A stretch of 64,000 nt of DNA from Secundilactobacillus hailunensis (GTDB lineage Bacteria > Bacillota > Bacilli > Lactobacillales > Lactobacillaceae), in the NCBI RefSeq assembly GCF_005405185.1, contig NZ_BJDO01000003.1:55667-119666 (forward strand). Reading direction: 5' to 3'. Both the position numbers and the translations under genes were made by a program. Of this stretch, positions 43,260 through 53,424 are shown piece after piece; position 1 is the stretch's first letter, and each line of letters begins with the position of its first letter. The notes beneath the pieces are model-generated. The model was given only the letters and a program-made list of their open reading frames with translations, did no database searches and was not told the origin of the DNA.

Positions 43260-44489
43260 CTACCACACAAACAAGCCCACTAGACCAGCTGATAGCAGCG
43301 AAACTAAAATACCAGATAATAGCATATAACCAACGTTTTTAGCGACTAAATCATTCTTTTCCTTATCCACTAAGCCCTTAAAAGCACCAATGATCATCCC
43401 GGTGGTACCGAAGTTCGCAAAGGACGTTAAAAAGACGGTGAGGACCGCGCGTAAATGTGGTGTGTAGCCGTTAATGACGTTGCCAGCGACTTTCCCCATT
43501 ACTACGAACTCGTTAGTGACTAATTTCAATCCCATGTCCTGCGATAAGATCCACGCATCATGAACCGGGAAGCCTAACAGCCAGGCAGCTGGGAACATAA
43601 TCGCACCCACAATGTGTTCTAGGGACAGCGGTTTCCAGATCAATCCCAGCAGCTTGTCCGCTAAAGCGGCTAAGGCAACAAAGGCAATAACATTAGCCGT
43701 AATAATTAAGATCAACCGACCGGCGCCTAAAATAGAATCGCCCAAGTATGAAAAGAAGGGTTCTCTTTTCGCTTCTTTACCCTCATCATCACTGACAGTG
43801 GCAATCGTATCCTCTTCTGGAGAGACTTTAACCGGATTAAGTAAATTAGTCACAATAATGGCGTTCAGGCAATTAATTGGCACCGCGGTCAAAACGAACT
43901 GCCCTGGCACCATTTGAGTATACGCACCCAGAATCGAGGCCGTGACGCAGCTCATCGACATCATCGCCAAAGTCACGTTACGAGCGGCACTCATCTGCCG
44001 AAGCTGTCTGCCTGAAATCGCCAGGACCTCAGTGTTCCCCAGAAACATCATTTCAATCGCGAAAAACGATTCAAACCGTGGCTGTCCGGTAATAAAGGAT
44101 AATCCCCGACCGACCCATTTGATGATCCAAGGTAACACGCCGATATAGGTTAAAATATCAAAGACTGGCACGATCATGAGGACTGGTAATAGCGCGCTGG
44201 TCACAAAGTTCATGGTTCTAGCAGTCCCGCCGAATTGTGGTGTGACCCAGTTCGGCAACGCAAAGACGATTCCCTGATACGAAACCTGGACTAACCAGTT
44301 AAAGCCATCAGCCGCAGCCTTAACCGCGTCACGACCGGCTGAAAAGCTAGTAAAGAACCAGGCTAATGCCAGATTGATCAGTAACATGATTCCAATCGAC
44401 CGCCAGTTAATGTCCTTTTTCTTTTTTGAAAATAGGAAACCAACTGCCACGAACACGATGATCCCAATCAAATTAATAATGATATACAT
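43260..44489 (-). CDS. nupC: NupC family concentrative nucleoside transporter
   Basis: 409-residue CNT-family symporter that imports nucleosides with protons or sodium. The family hallmarks are visible: FVFALPNW-like segment in the first half, FFAIEMMFLGNTEVLAISG (helical hairpin 1 region) and TSFANFGTTGMIIGAFKGL (hairpin 2), the parts that bind base and ribose. About eight hydrophobic segments. It lies 22 bases after the nucleoside hydrolase gene in one operon, so imported nucleosides are cleaved at once. GGAG ribosome site. Confidence 0.93.
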   Translation of the reverse strand: MYIIINLIGIIVFVAVGFLFSKKKKDINWRSIGIMLLINLALAWFFTSFSAGRDAVKAAADGFNWLVQVSYQGIVFALPNWVTPQFGGTARTMNFVTSALLPVLMIVPVFDILTYIGVLPWIIKWVGRGLSFITGQPRFESFFAIEMMFLGNTEVLAISGRQLRQMSAARNVTLAMMSMSCVTASILGAYTQMVPGQFVLTAVPINCLNAIIVTNLLNPVKVSPEEDTIATVSDDEGKEAKREPFFSYLGDSILGAGRLILIITANVIAFVALAALADKLLGLIWKPLSLEHIVGAIMFPAAWLLGFPVHDAWILSQDMGLKLVTNEFVVMGKVAGNVINGYTPHLRAVLTVFLTSFANFGTTGMIIGAFKGLVDKEKNDLVAKNVGYMLLSGILVSLLSAGLVGLFVW

Positions 44490-44511
44490 GCCGACCTACT
44501 CCTCTCTATGA

Positions 44512-45444
44512 CTACTTGTAGGTCTTAATGCAGTCAGCAACCAGGTCAAAGAACTTGTCCCGGTCGATCTTCTTACCCACTTTGGCGTTCGGTGTTTGCT
44601 TCAGTACGTTGAGTTCATCACAAACCGTCCGGCCGTAGCAAGGTCCGCGGTTGATATCAACTTCCACGAACATGTCCTGCATCTCAAACATGGTTGGATC
44701 GATCAGATAGCCAATCGTGGTAGCATCGTGAATGGGACCAGCTTCCAGGCCAAATTCTTCAAATTGGGTCTTCAGTGTAAAGCGCATCAGATCACCGAAT
44801 AATTTACCGGCCTTATTGCCAATGGCTTCCATTCTGTCGATCACGTCAGGGGTACATACCGTCTGATTAGTCAAATCCAAGCCCATCATAACAATTGGGA
44901 CACCGGACTTAAAGACGACGCGAGCAGCTTCGGGATCAGCAAAGATGTTAAATTCAGCTGATGGCGTGAAGTTACCGGTACCGTAAGCCCCACCCATCAA
45001 AATGATTTCTTGGATCTTAGGGACGATCAGCGGTTCCATCCGCATGGCAGTGGCAATGTTCGTCAATGGACCAGTTGGCACTAACGTAATGTCGCCATCA
45101 CTAGCCATTAAGGTGTCAATAATGAATTGTACCCCGTTGAGCTTTTCAGCTTCCCGGTGCAGTTCTGGGAAAACGGGCCCATCTAAACCAGTGGTACCAT
45201 GAACGTTACCAGCAACCACCTGTTGACGAACCAATGGCTGAGGCATGCCGGGATAGATTTTAGCATCCAGATCCAGCAATTGCGCAACGTTTAAGCCGTT
45301 GTGCGTGGTCTTAGCTAAAGTTTGGTTACCAGCCACAATGGTGATCCCCAATAGATCAATTTTGGAACTCGCGTTGGCCATTAACATGGCAATCGCATCA
45401 TCGTGTCCTGGATCACAGTCCAGAATAATTTTTTGTGCAGTCAT
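44512..45444 (-). CDS. nucleoside hydrolase (IunH/RihB type)
   Basis: 310-residue ribonucleoside hydrolase that splits nucleosides into base and ribose. The calcium-binding motif [11 protein letters not shown] is at residues 9-19; [11 protein letters not shown], which contacts ribose, lies near 167; and the catalytic His region [10 protein letters not shown] is near 239. The ATG at 45444, with AAGGAGGATATAC directly upstream, is the start; the frame extends 22 codons more. First gene of the hydrolase-transporter operon and divergent from a Crp-like regulator. The order resembles yeiK (rihB)-yeiL-yeiM (nupX) of E. coli. Confidence 0.93.
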   Translation of the reverse strand: MTAQKIILDCDPGHDDAIAMLMANASSKIDLLGITIVAGNQTLAKTTHNGLNVAQLLDLDAKIYPGMPQPLVRQQVVAGNVHGTTGLDGPVFPELHREAEKLNGVQFIIDTLMASDGDITLVPTGPLTNIATAMRMEPLIVPKIQEIILMGGAYGTGNFTPSAEFNIFADPEAARVVFKSGVPIVMMGLDLTNQTVCTPDVIDRMEAIGNKAGKLFGDLMRFTLKTQFEEFGLEAGPIHDATTIGYLIDPTMFEMQDMFVEVDINRGPCYGRTVCDELNVLKQTPNAKVGKKIDRDKFFDLVADCIKTYK

Positions 45445-45521
45445 AAGTATATCCTCCTTGTATTGACGGGCGTGTAAGCCCTTACTGACAAGTTGAATTA
45501 TAACCAGCAAATTGATATGGT

Positions 45522-45543
45522 AAGTATGAGAAATCTCACACTT
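45522..45543. promoter_or_regulatory. operator-like inverted repeat between the hydrolase and regulator genes
   Basis: Arms AAGTATGAGA and TCTCACACTT match at nine of ten positions, spacer AA. It ends just before the ribosome site of the Crp-like gene, so it could control that gene and the divergent operon. Confidence 0.6.
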
Positions 45544-45554
45544 GGAGAAAAAAC

Positions 45555-46238
45555 ATGAAAAAAATTTTAAACGATCATTTAAAACAGCAATTGATTAATA
45601 CCAACCACTTTAACGATCTGTTTTCAACGGATATGAGTGCTAAGACCCAATTGCTCAGCGTACCTGCTGGCGGTTATATTATTGAAAACACGAAGCGGCC
45701 AGCCTACTTATTTTACTTAGTCCGCGGTAAAGCCAAGTTGTACGATGCCCAGTCTAACGGTAAAACCGTGCTGATTGATTTCTTCACCCCACCGTGTTTT
45801 ATGGGTGAAATGGAACTGCTGGATCCTGATAGCGACCCCTTCAGCATGCAAGCTATTGAAGACTGCCTTTTATTAGCCTTACCAATTAACCAGTATCAAA
45901 ATCAGCTACTTTCTGATACAATATTTTTGCGCCATATTTGTCTCTACTTAGCCTATAAGGAAGCCCGCGATGTGCGCACGGCATCTAAAAACCAGTCGTT
46001 TACGCTGAATCAAAGGCTGGCCGCCTTTATTCTACTTACCGAGCACAACGGTACCTATAACGAAAAACACACCCAAGTTGCGCAGTATCTGGGGGTATCT
46101 TACCGGCATTTACTATACGTATTGGCCACCTTTGTTGATCAGGGTTACTTAGTCAAGCACGGCCGCCACGTTTATCAGATTGCCAATCGTGAAAAATTAA
46201 TGGCACTTTCGTCAGAAATTCGTAATGAGCCGGAATAA
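45555..46238 (+). CDS. Crp/Fnr family regulator (YeiL-like)
   Basis: 227-residue Crp-type regulator: amino-terminal cyclic-nucleotide-binding-like beta roll ([25 protein letters not shown], with GEME), long dimer helix, and a winged HTH at the end ([23 protein letters not shown] in part). No cysteine cluster for an FeS centre is evident. Its placement, divergent from the nucleoside hydrolase and transporter, parallels YeiL of E. coli and suggests control by nucleoside or starvation signals. ATG with GGAGA ribosome site, overlapping the palindrome by a few bases. Confidence 0.87.
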   Translation: MKKILNDHLKQQLINTNHFNDLFSTDMSAKTQLLSVPAGGYIIENTKRPAYLFYLVRGKAKLYDAQSNGKTVLIDFFTPPCFMGEMELLDPDSDPFSMQAIEDCLLLALPINQYQNQLLSDTIFLRHICLYLAYKEARDVRTASKNQSFTLNQRLAAFILLTEHNGTYNEKHTQVAQYLGVSYRHLLYVLATFVDQGYLVKHGRHVYQIANREKLMALSSEIRNEPE

Positions 46239-46373
46239 AATCTTTCATCATATTATTCTGGGACACTTGATTTGCCGAACTATCTGGCATAAGATTGTTC
46301 ATGGTAGCGCTACCATAGTTGCTATAATAGTATTTTTGTATTCACAATCTTTATGATTAAGGGGGAATTCATA

Positions 46374-46880
46374 ATGAGCGATCAACTTTGGTGCGCAGAT
46401 ATTATTCGGTCTAACCATCAAGCACAAACTTACCGGCTCTCGGGTGATCTGCAGTATGCACTCACCATTGACGAAGCCGGTCAAAGACACCTTTTACACG
46501 GACTCATTGTAGTGCCGCTCGCACCCTACATATTTTCCAAACCGCGAGGAACTAAGGAAGATGTTCTGCCACCATATGGTGTGGGCTATGTCAATCGCGT
46601 TTATCAGATCGATCAACCAGCAGCCGGTCAGCTGACGCCCACCCGCAGTCAATTTATTGACTACAAGTACTGGCCCAACGAAACTAGAAAAAGTGTCAGC
46701 ATCTATTTGCAACACGATTATTCTTGGTTAAATAAAAAACAAATTGACGCTGATATTGCCTACTGGCAGGGTCAGGATAGCCATCGTCCGGTTCCAGTTA
46801 ACCGCTTGTGGGTACTGGTTTCTAAGTATCGTATTCACCGGCATTTAAAACGGATTGCGGCTTATCGTAAACGACATTAA
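46374..46880 (+). CDS. hypothetical protein
   Basis: 168-residue hydrophilic protein of no family I know. Early segments are beta-like (YRLSGDLQYALTI), and the end is very basic (RIHRHLKRIAAYRKRH), perhaps for nucleic-acid binding. The frame starts at an earlier ATG, but the ATG at 46374 has AAGGGGGAATTC directly upstream. It sits alone, with its own terminator, before the marR gene. Confidence 0.65.
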   Translation: MSDQLWCADIIRSNHQAQTYRLSGDLQYALTIDEAGQRHLLHGLIVVPLAPYIFSKPRGTKEDVLPPYGVGYVNRVYQIDQPAAGQLTPTRSQFIDYKYWPNETRKSVSIYLQHDYSWLNKKQIDADIAYWQGQDSHRPVPVNRLWVLVSKYRIHRHLKRIAAYRKRH

Positions 46881-46920
46881 AATCACCCATCACTGTTTGT
46901 CATGTGATGGGTGATTTTAA
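46878..46920 (+). terminator. terminator after the hypothetical gene
   Basis: AAAATCACCCATCAC arm with GTGATGGGTGATTTT, ten-base loop; perfect stem. Confidence 0.9.
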
Positions 46921-47012
46921 TGTCGAAGCGAATCCGCTTGAGCCGTAAATTGCTTTTAAATAATCAACATGCTAAATTGAATTGTAAACTAATACGCGAA
47001 AGAAGTGCTACC

Positions 47013-47453
47013 ATGCAAGATACAAAAAATTATCCGGCAACAACTGCCCTTTGGCGTATGACCAGCGCCTACCGAACCTTAGTCACTAGCCAGTTACGGC
47101 AGGTAGGTATCTATCCGGGTCAAGAAAATGTTTTGCTAGAATTACAAAAATGCGGCGAGTTATCACAAAACGACCTGGTGAAAAAAATCGTGGTTAACCA
47201 CTCAACAATTGCCAAATCAGTTTCCCGACTAGTGCTGTCCGGCTTTGCATCAACCACTAAATCATCCAAGGACCGCCGAATAACGCTGGTTTCTTTAACT
47301 GATTCAGGGCAAATAGTTGCCAGTCAGGTTAAGCAGATCCTCGACCAGGCCGAATCAGCCGCTTTAAGGGGCCTCACAACCGCTCAACAGCAAGATTTTA
47401 TCACCATTGCTGCTCAAATTGCTGCTAATTTATCGGCGGAAGCTAAGCGGTGA
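47013..47453 (+). CDS. MarR family transcriptional regulator
   Basis: 146-residue MarR-type winged-helix regulator (GELSQNDLVKKIVVNHSTI, then SRLVLSGFASTTKSSKDRR, the recognition helix and wing). The frame extends upstream across the preceding terminator; the ATG at 47013 with AAAGAAGTG is the sensible start. Its stop overlaps the start-like ATG of an amidohydrolase stub, which suggests it once controlled a gene that is now largely deleted. Confidence 0.9.
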   Translation: MQDTKNYPATTALWRMTSAYRTLVTSQLRQVGIYPGQENVLLELQKCGELSQNDLVKKIVVNHSTIAKSVSRLVLSGFASTTKSSKDRRITLVSLTDSGQIVASQVKQILDQAESAALRGLTTAQQQDFITIAAQIAANLSAEAKR

Positions 47454-47602
47454 TGGTCCCGCTTTTAATCATCATGTGGGCTGAAGATTACCCCTTCGTT
47501 AAAACCGGTAAGGCAGCGCAATTCTTAGAGGATTTACCAATTAGCCAATCCAATAAGGAAAAGATCGGCCATGGTACGGCAGAAAAGCTGTTTAAACTTT
47601 AA
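47453..47602 (+). pseudogene. 3' remnant of an amidohydrolase 2 family gene
   Basis: Only the last 49 codons remain: WAEDYPFV, then LEDLPISQSNKEKIGHGTAE and KLFKL at the end, which is the typical carboxyl terminus of the decarboxylase-like amidohydrolase 2 family (AEDYPF with the metal-ligand Asp). Full members have about 300-340 residues. An ATG overlapping the marR stop (TGATG) would allow translation of the stub, but it cannot be an enzyme. Confidence 0.8.
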
Positions 47603-47611
47603 AATAATATC

Positions 47612-47667
47612 AAAAAGGGTGGCCGTCAACTGTTAGATGTAGCTCTAACAGTTGACGGCCACTTTTG
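47612..47667 (-). terminator. terminator of mmuM
   Basis: GTGGCCGTCAACTGTTAGA arm with its perfect complement, six-base loop, A and T runs at the sides. Confidence 0.9.
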
Positions 47668-47677
47668 TAAACACCGA

Positions 47678-48625
47678 TTATTCTATGACACTCGCCGCAA
47701 TTTCTTGAATGTCTACTGGTGTGGTCCGGCAACAGCCACCGATCAGTGATGCTCCAGCTGCTTGCCACTTAGGCGCCAGTTCCGAAAACGATCTCGCATT
47801 CGGGTTACTTTCCCAGGTCTTAGTCACTGGATCATAGGTATCGCCATTATTAGGGTAAACAACGATGGGTTTATCCGTAACCTTAGCAATCACCTTGATC
47901 AAGACCTCGATGTTAGTCATTGCTGTACAATTGACACCAATGGCGATAATGTTTGGAAACTGGTTAAAATAGGTCACCGCTTCCGTTAAGGGAGTGCCAT
48001 CACAGAGCTTGGCTTCAGCAGTCACGCTAAACGACAGCCAAGCCGGAATACCAGCAAATTCGTTCCGCGACAAATCCGCCAACGCCTTGGCTTCAGCAAA
48101 ATTAGGCTGGGTCTCAAACGCAAATAGATCGATCCCCGCACCGGCCAGTAAATTCATCCGAGCGCGATGAAAATCCTTATATTCACGGTCAGTCAATGAG
48201 TAGTCACCGGTATATTCACTGCCGTTAGCGAGGTACGCCCCATAAGGCCCCACACTGCCGGCAATCAGTAGCGGTGTCGTCTGGCGAGCGTCTTCCGGTA
48301 GCGTTTTAACATAATCGGCCCGGGCCCGCTGCGCTAATTTAACCGAATCAAAAATCATTTTACCGCTTTGTTCCTGCGTTAAACCGGCTTTTTTAAAGGC
48401 GGGAATATTCGCCTGGTAGCTATCGGTGATAGCAATGTTAGCCCCCGCGTCAAAGTAGCTGCGGTGGACGGCTACCACAGCATCCGGGTCGTGAACTAAA
48501 GCCATTGCTGACCACAGCTCGTTGTTCGTATCAACCCCTCGTTTTTCTAATTCGGTGGCCATGGCCCCATCCACCACTAAGGCGGATTGCTTTTCTAGCC
48601 AATTTTTAATTAAATCATTATTCAT
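47678..48625 (-). CDS. mmuM: homocysteine S-methyltransferase
   Basis: 315-residue enzyme that transfers a methyl group from S-methylmethionine to homocysteine, giving two methionines. Zinc ligands of the family are visible: Cys in GVNCTAM and the carboxyl GGCC pair at 298-299. The fold is a TIM barrel with LVVDGAMATELEKRG at the amino terminus. The ATG at 48625 has an AAGGAGTC ribosome site; the frame extends six codons further. It is divergent from the S-methylmethionine permease gene with only 92 bases between, a classic mmuPM pair for methionine scavenging. Confidence 0.93.
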   Translation of the reverse strand: MNNDLIKNWLEKQSALVVDGAMATELEKRGVDTNNELWSAMALVHDPDAVVAVHRSYFDAGANIAITDSYQANIPAFKKAGLTQEQSGKMIFDSVKLAQRARADYVKTLPEDARQTTPLLIAGSVGPYGAYLANGSEYTGDYSLTDREYKDFHRARMNLLAGAGIDLFAFETQPNFAEAKALADLSRNEFAGIPAWLSFSVTAEAKLCDGTPLTEAVTYFNQFPNIIAIGVNCTAMTNIEVLIKVIAKVTDKPIVVYPNNGDTYDPVTKTWESNPNARSFSELAPKWQAAGASLIGGCCRTTPVDIQEIAASVIE

Positions 48626-48717
48626 AGAATTAGACTCCTTCATGTCGCACTTGCATGATACTGCTTTTTAATGATATTCTAATCTAAGCAAAGTTGCAAT
48701 TATTGGAGGAATATCAG

Positions 48718-50127
48718 TTGGAAAAAACAGATACCAAGCTGGAACGTAAAATGACGTCCCGGCACTTATTTATGATCTCACTAGGCGGTGTCATCGGAAC
48801 CGGCTTATTTCTAAGTTCTGGTTACACGATCCACGAAGCAGGACCCGTTGGTACCATTTTAGCATACGCCATTGGGGCAGTCGTCGTTTATCTGGTCATG
48901 CTGTGCTTAGGTGAGCTTTCGGTGGCCATGCCAGAGACTGGGTCCTTCCACGTCTACGCGGACCGCTACATTGGCCACGGTACGGGCTTTACGGTTGCGA
49001 TTCTGTACTGGTTAACTTGGACGGTCGCATTAGGTTCGGAATTTACCGCTGCGGGGCTGATCATGACCAAATGGTTCCCGCACTCTCCCACGTGGATTTG
49101 GAGTGTTCTTTTTATGGTTGTCATTTTCACGTCAAATGCGATGTCGGTTAAATTTTTCGCCAATACTGAATTTTGGTTTTCCAGTATCAAAGTGGTTGCC
49201 ATCATCGCCTTTATTATTTTAGGAGCTTGCGCGATGTTTGGCGTGATCCATATGAAGGGTTATCAGCACGCCCCCATGTTTTCTAATTTATTCAAAGATG
49301 GCCTCTTCCCTAACGGCTTTAAAGCCGTCTTTACAACGATGCTGACAGTTAACTTTGCCTTTTCTGGTACGGAACTGATCGGCGTCACTGCAGGCGAGAC
49401 TAAAAATCCAGAAACCACGCTGCCCCGGGCAATTCACACGACACTATTTCGCCTGATCATCTTCTTCATCGGTAGTATCGTTGTCATGTCCGCTCTTATT
49501 CCGTGGCAAAAAGCCGGTGTTAATCAAAGCCCGTTCGTATTGGTATTTAACAGCATCGGTCTGCCTTTCGCTGGCGATCTCATGAACTTTGTGGTGCTGA
49601 CAGCAATTTTATCAGCCGCTAATTCTGGCTTGTATGCGTCAACCCGGATGCTGTGGTCCCTGGCCAATCAAGGTACGATTCCCATCAAAATTGCCAAAAC
49701 CAATCGCCATGGCATTCCAATGCTAGCACTTTGCCTCAGTATGGTCGGTGGTATTCTCGCCTTGGCTTCCAGTGTCGTTGCTGCTTCTACCGTTTACCTC
49801 GTATTAGTGTCAATTTCCGGTTTAGCGGTTGTTATCGTTTGGATGGCTATCGCTCTGTCAGAGATCAATTTCCGCAAACAGTGGTTAAAAGATGGCCACA
49901 CAGTTGCTGAACTAAAGTTTAAAACGCCCTGGTATCCGGTTATTCCCTGGACAGCGTTTATCATGAGCCTGCTGTCTTGCGTGTTAATTGTTTTTGACCC
50001 CACCCAGCGACCAGCATTATTCTATATGATTCCGTTTATCGCGTTGTGTTACGCGGTTTATTATGGAAAAGTGGCCTGGGGAAAACATCATTCAGTCGTC
50101 GAAAAACCAAGTGATCAGCATAGTTAA
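48718..50127 (+). CDS. mmuP: APC family amino-acid permease, probable S-methylmethionine permease
   Basis: 469-residue transporter of the amino-acid permease family with 12 predicted helices; helix 1 starts [13 protein letters not shown], and [20 protein letters not shown] follows in the middle, both typical of YkfD/MmuP-like members. The TTG at 48718 has GGAGGAATATCAG upstream and precedes the conserved [15 protein letters not shown]. Divergent pairing with mmuM supports S-methylmethionine as substrate. No S-box or T-box leader fits in the 92-base gap. Confidence 0.88.
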   Translation: MEKTDTKLERKMTSRHLFMISLGGVIGTGLFLSSGYTIHEAGPVGTILAYAIGAVVVYLVMLCLGELSVAMPETGSFHVYADRYIGHGTGFTVAILYWLTWTVALGSEFTAAGLIMTKWFPHSPTWIWSVLFMVVIFTSNAMSVKFFANTEFWFSSIKVVAIIAFIILGACAMFGVIHMKGYQHAPMFSNLFKDGLFPNGFKAVFTTMLTVNFAFSGTELIGVTAGETKNPETTLPRAIHTTLFRLIIFFIGSIVVMSALIPWQKAGVNQSPFVLVFNSIGLPFAGDLMNFVVLTAILSAANSGLYASTRMLWSLANQGTIPIKIAKTNRHGIPMLALCLSMVGGILALASSVVAASTVYLVLVSISGLAVVIVWMAIALSEINFRKQWLKDGHTVAELKFKTPWYPVIPWTAFIMSLLSCVLIVFDPTQRPALFYMIPFIALCYAVYYGKVAWGKHHSVVEKPSDQHS

Positions 50128-50186
50128 TCTTTTTAAATTTAATCAGCCTGCTACTAAGTTAGTTGTCACAACTAATAAAATACAAC

Positions 50187-50243
50187 AGCGGTTCATTTTT
50201 CCGGTTGGATACTTGCCACACCGAAGAAGTGAACCGCTTTTGT
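50187..50243 (+). terminator. terminator after mmuP
   Basis: AGCGGTTCA and TGAACCGCT arms with an inner stem CCGGTTGG/CCACACCG; T run at the end. Confidence 0.75.
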
Positions 50244-50278
50244 AACTTGCTTATCCCCATTTGAATGAGATAAATTAA

Positions 50279-51277
50279 TCAAAACTTTAATTGGCTATTT
50301 TGGAGTGAAAATAAGCGTATATAATTGACTGCCAAGCTGTTGCATTGCGTTAATTTGCCTACTTTGAACACCCTTTTGAGAAAGAACCACGACGACAAAT
50401 GCTTGATTGCCCTTTTGAGCAATATGGCCGCATCGTTTTGAACCCCGTAATCTGGGAATTCACCGGTTTTATTAAAAATAGTGGCTTTTTGATTGATCAA
50501 AGCCGGCAGTTTACTTTGATTCGCATTATATCGCAATAGCTGCAGCATTTTAGTATCGTAAGGATCGCCTAGAACTCGGTGCTGGTAAAGTCTACTCAGT
50601 AGGCTACCAACGTCTTTTACGGAAGTCATGTTATCTTTGCCATTCTTTAAGGCTTGATAGTCCAGCATTTTTCGCTGCAACCGGGTCTGCGTGCAGCCCA
50701 GCCGTTTGATCTCTTGATTAATGACCGTTAGACCGCCTAGCCGATCAATGAGAACGTTAGTCGCGGAATTATCACTATTGCGAATCATTAGCGTTAATAA
50801 CCGGCTGACTGAAAGCTGGCGAACGCTTTGATGTGCAAGTTCACCAGTGCCACCAACACGGTCAGCCTGAGGAATCGAAACTTCCTGATTCAGTGCTAAC
50901 CGGCCCGCCTTTATCTGACGGAACGCTTCAACCATGATAAATAATTTAATCACGCTGGCAGATCGTTGCGAGCGATTATTCATAATTACCGGCTGCTTAG
51001 TGTTAAGACTGTCAACGTAAATCGACGTTTGTCCAGAAGCTGCTGTCAGACACTTTTTCTCAACTGATCGAATGTTTCGTTGATTTAAATTGGTTTTGGA
51101 CGTTGCTTTAGGTTTAACTTGGGCAGGCTTAGCGTGCTTGGAACTCGACGCTAACTTCTGGCTTGATTGAGAGGTCGATTGCGCTTTACTGGGCTGACGG
51201 TTAGCCCTAGAACAGCCACTAACCATGATCAATCCCAGCAGAAAACTGCCCACTAATTTACTGAACCCAAACTTCAT
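50279..51277 (-). pseudogene. beta-lactamase-like serine hydrolase lipoprotein, 3' frameshift
   Basis: Class A beta-lactamase-like (transpeptidase-fold) lipoprotein: lipobox VSGC, SxxK as SVIK, SDN as NSDNSATN, and KTG in FNKTGEFPDYG. After GVQNDAAI the frame reads into unrelated sequence (LLKRAIKHLSSW). In the next frame the expected family end appears: QKGNQAFVVVVLSQKG, then a stop at 50295. A single missing base near 50420-50424 explains this, by mutation or sequence error. As given, the protein would keep the active site but lose the last beta strand and helix. The start overlaps the preceding lipoprotein gene by 20 bases. Confidence 0.82.
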
Positions 51278-51980
51278 TGACTAAATCTCCCTTATATGGC
51301 TTGCCATCGGTCAAAACAGCCCCACCGGCATAGGACGTGTAGCCATAATAGGTTTCATTTTCACCGTTACTCCAAGCAACAACGATTTTGACATTCGCGT
51401 TAATGGACTTGGTGTCATTGGTATTCGAAGTCACGTCATAGGATAGCACACCACTTTGACTAGAGGGTGAAATCGTGGCAACACCATGAAAGCTGGTCCC
51501 ATCATTATTTTCCTGGACAACGGTGCCGTCAGAATCAATCACGAGATCGCTTTGTTGACGGTTGGAATCATAATTGTAAAATGAATAGTCACCAACAAAT
51601 TTGGAATAGTTGTCAAAGCTATTGTTAGTATTCAAATTAGTGGTGCCATTACTTTGGGCCGCCTGATTTTGCTGCTTCCCCTGTTTCAAGAGAAACGCGT
51701 CGTTACTCTTTTGAATCTGAAAGTACTCCGTTTTGAGCGAGCTGAAACCTTTTTTATTTAAATCAGTCAGTTTGATGCCGTTTAATGCCTTATTAGATGA
51801 CTTATAGTTCCCGTTTTCATTCAAATCACGCGCTGTTTTGATAACACCTTCATCTTCAGAGAGCTGATCCTGATTCTTAGCAGAACTGCTAGTACTTGGA
51901 CTGGCCTGAGAATTGCTGCAACCGGCAAGCCCTAATGTCGCCATCGTCAATAAACTAAGTAAAACTGGAATTTTCTTCAT
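51258..51980 (-). CDS. lipoprotein of unknown function
   Basis: 240-residue lipoprotein: lipobox LAGC at about residue 20, a Ser/Asn/Gln-rich linker, a helical region to about 110, then a beta-rich domain (FVGDYSFYNYDSN, SDLVIDSDGTVV) with the look of small extracytoplasmic lipoproteins of lactobacilli. Function not known. ATG with AGAGGC ribosome site. It overlaps and probably cotranslates with the serine hydrolase gene, so the two may work together at the wall. Confidence 0.75.
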   Translation of the reverse strand: MKKIPVLLSLLTMATLGLAGCSNSQASPSTSSSAKNQDQLSEDEGVIKTARDLNENGNYKSSNKALNGIKLTDLNKKGFSSLKTEYFQIQKSNDAFLLKQGKQQNQAAQSNGTTNLNTNNSFDNYSKFVGDYSFYNYDSNRQQSDLVIDSDGTVVQENNDGTSFHGVATISPSSQSGVLSYDVTSNTNDTKSINANVKIVVAWSNGENETYYGYTSYAGGAVLTDGKPYKGDLVNEVWVQ

Positions 51981-52099
51981 ACGAATGCCTCTTATAATTT
52001 TATAATATGTAACCTTTGCTCAATTATTATCATAGGCTAATCTTTTAGTTAATTCAATTTGAATATTTAAATAAGCAGTCAGCAATCACAATTTTCTAA

Positions 52100-52151
52100 T
52101 AAACAGCGCTGCAGATAATCCGACTTAGATTTTCTGCAGCACTGTTTATTT
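52100..52151. terminator. terminator between the lipoprotein and LacI genes
   Basis: AAACAG(C)GCTGCAGA arm with TCTGCAGC(A)CTGTTT; one mismatch. Confidence 0.7.
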
Positions 52152-52212
52152 TGGAAAAATATTAAAAATTATCAGAGTTCGTCAACATGATCAGTTATCT
52201 GAATACTCTAAA

Positions 52213-53238
52213 CTAACAAGTTTGCAGCGGATAGGTCTCGCCAGTGCCTAAGTGTCCCGGAATCGTCGTTCTTGATATCCATTGGCGACGATGCGCGATT
52301 AAATCACAGATTTGATTGACTGCGGTAATGCCTAATATTTCCTTGGGTAACGAAAAACTGGTAATTGCCGGTGTCAAAAAGGAAGCCACGTGAATATTAT
52401 CAAAGCTGATAAGCGGCAGATCCTTACCGGGAACAATTTGCCGTTCCAATAAACCTTTGACAACGCCGATTGCGATTGAATCGGATGCGACCAGTAAACC
52501 GCCAATTGGCGTTGTTACTTCCGAGAGCAGCTCATTGATTGCTGATAGACCCGCTTGAGTGCCCCAAGACGTTAATTTCATTAATGCCGACTGGTTATTA
52601 ACCGCTAACCAGTCACGGTAAGCCTGTGTGCGCAGGTCGTCACCCTTTTTTTCAACCGACCCATCCAGGCTAAATTCCATCCGGTAACCGCCAATAAAGG
52701 CAATCGGACCGTTGGCTTGTTTTTTGAGCAGTTTTAACGCCTTAAGGGTCAAATTATATAAATCGGTCCCAATAGTATCAACGAGCGAACAATTGGTATT
52801 AACATCATCAATAACAATAATATTTGGATTATAGTGTTTTAATCGTTTGATTGCTTGTTCTGACAGCGAGCCTAGAATAATAACGCCATTATAATTAGCA
52901 ACGATTCCCGGATTAATACCAACTTGAATCTGAAAAACGTTTTGAATATTCACATTCCGCTTTCTAGCAGTCTCGTAAATGCCTTTTCGAACAAAGTGCC
53001 AATATTCATCTTCAATTTCATCCTTCAAGAATAGTGTGGTAATTAAAGCACAGTTAATCTGCGTTGCCATCTGCTTAATGCGGTGATGCACTGGTTGATA
53101 ATCTAAATCAGAAGCGATTTTCTTAATTCGCTTTAGCGTTTCAGGTGCCACCATTTGTGCCAAATCAGGGTTGAGCGCATTGGAAACCGTTGCCGGCGAT
53201 ACGTGAGCTGATTTGGCAATATCTTTAATTGTCGTCAT
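52213..53238 (-). CDS. LacI family transcriptional regulator
   Basis: 341-residue LacI/GalR-type repressor. HTH: TIKDIAKSAHVSPATVSNALN. Sugar-binding domain with IPGH-like late segment and LVASDSIAIGVVKGLLE, and SFDNIHVASFLTP near the end, typical of GalR/EbgR-like members. ATG with AGAAGGTATAATT upstream. No sugar gene is adjacent, so the target is not evident from this window. Followed by a terminator. Confidence 0.88.
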   Translation of the reverse strand: MTTIKDIAKSAHVSPATVSNALNPDLAQMVAPETLKRIKKIASDLDYQPVHHRIKQMATQINCALITTLFLKDEIEDEYWHFVRKGIYETARKRNVNIQNVFQIQVGINPGIVANYNGVIILGSLSEQAIKRLKHYNPNIIVIDDVNTNCSLVDTIGTDLYNLTLKALKLLKKQANGPIAFIGGYRMEFSLDGSVEKKGDDLRTQAYRDWLAVNNQSALMKLTSWGTQAGLSAINELLSEVTTPIGGLLVASDSIAIGVVKGLLERQIVPGKDLPLISFDNIHVASFLTPAITSFSLPKEILGITAVNQICDLIAHRRQWISRTTIPGHLGTGETYPLQTC

Positions 53239-53424
53239 AATTATACCTTCTAATAAATGCGTTAATTAGTCTCTCTCAAAACCTTGTTTACGTATTTAAG
53301 TATGACGAATTTGTAAACCAAGTGCAATACCAATTAAACAAAAAAGGTTGCATTAATGACCGCAAAATTGCTACATTTAATAATGGATAAACAATAATCT
53401 CTAATGCAAAGGACTGGTGGCAAC

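Noticed and set aside
48626..48717. Possible SAM riboswitch or T-box between mmuM and mmuP
   Set aside because: The 92-base gap is too short for an S-box or T-box and shows no such structure.
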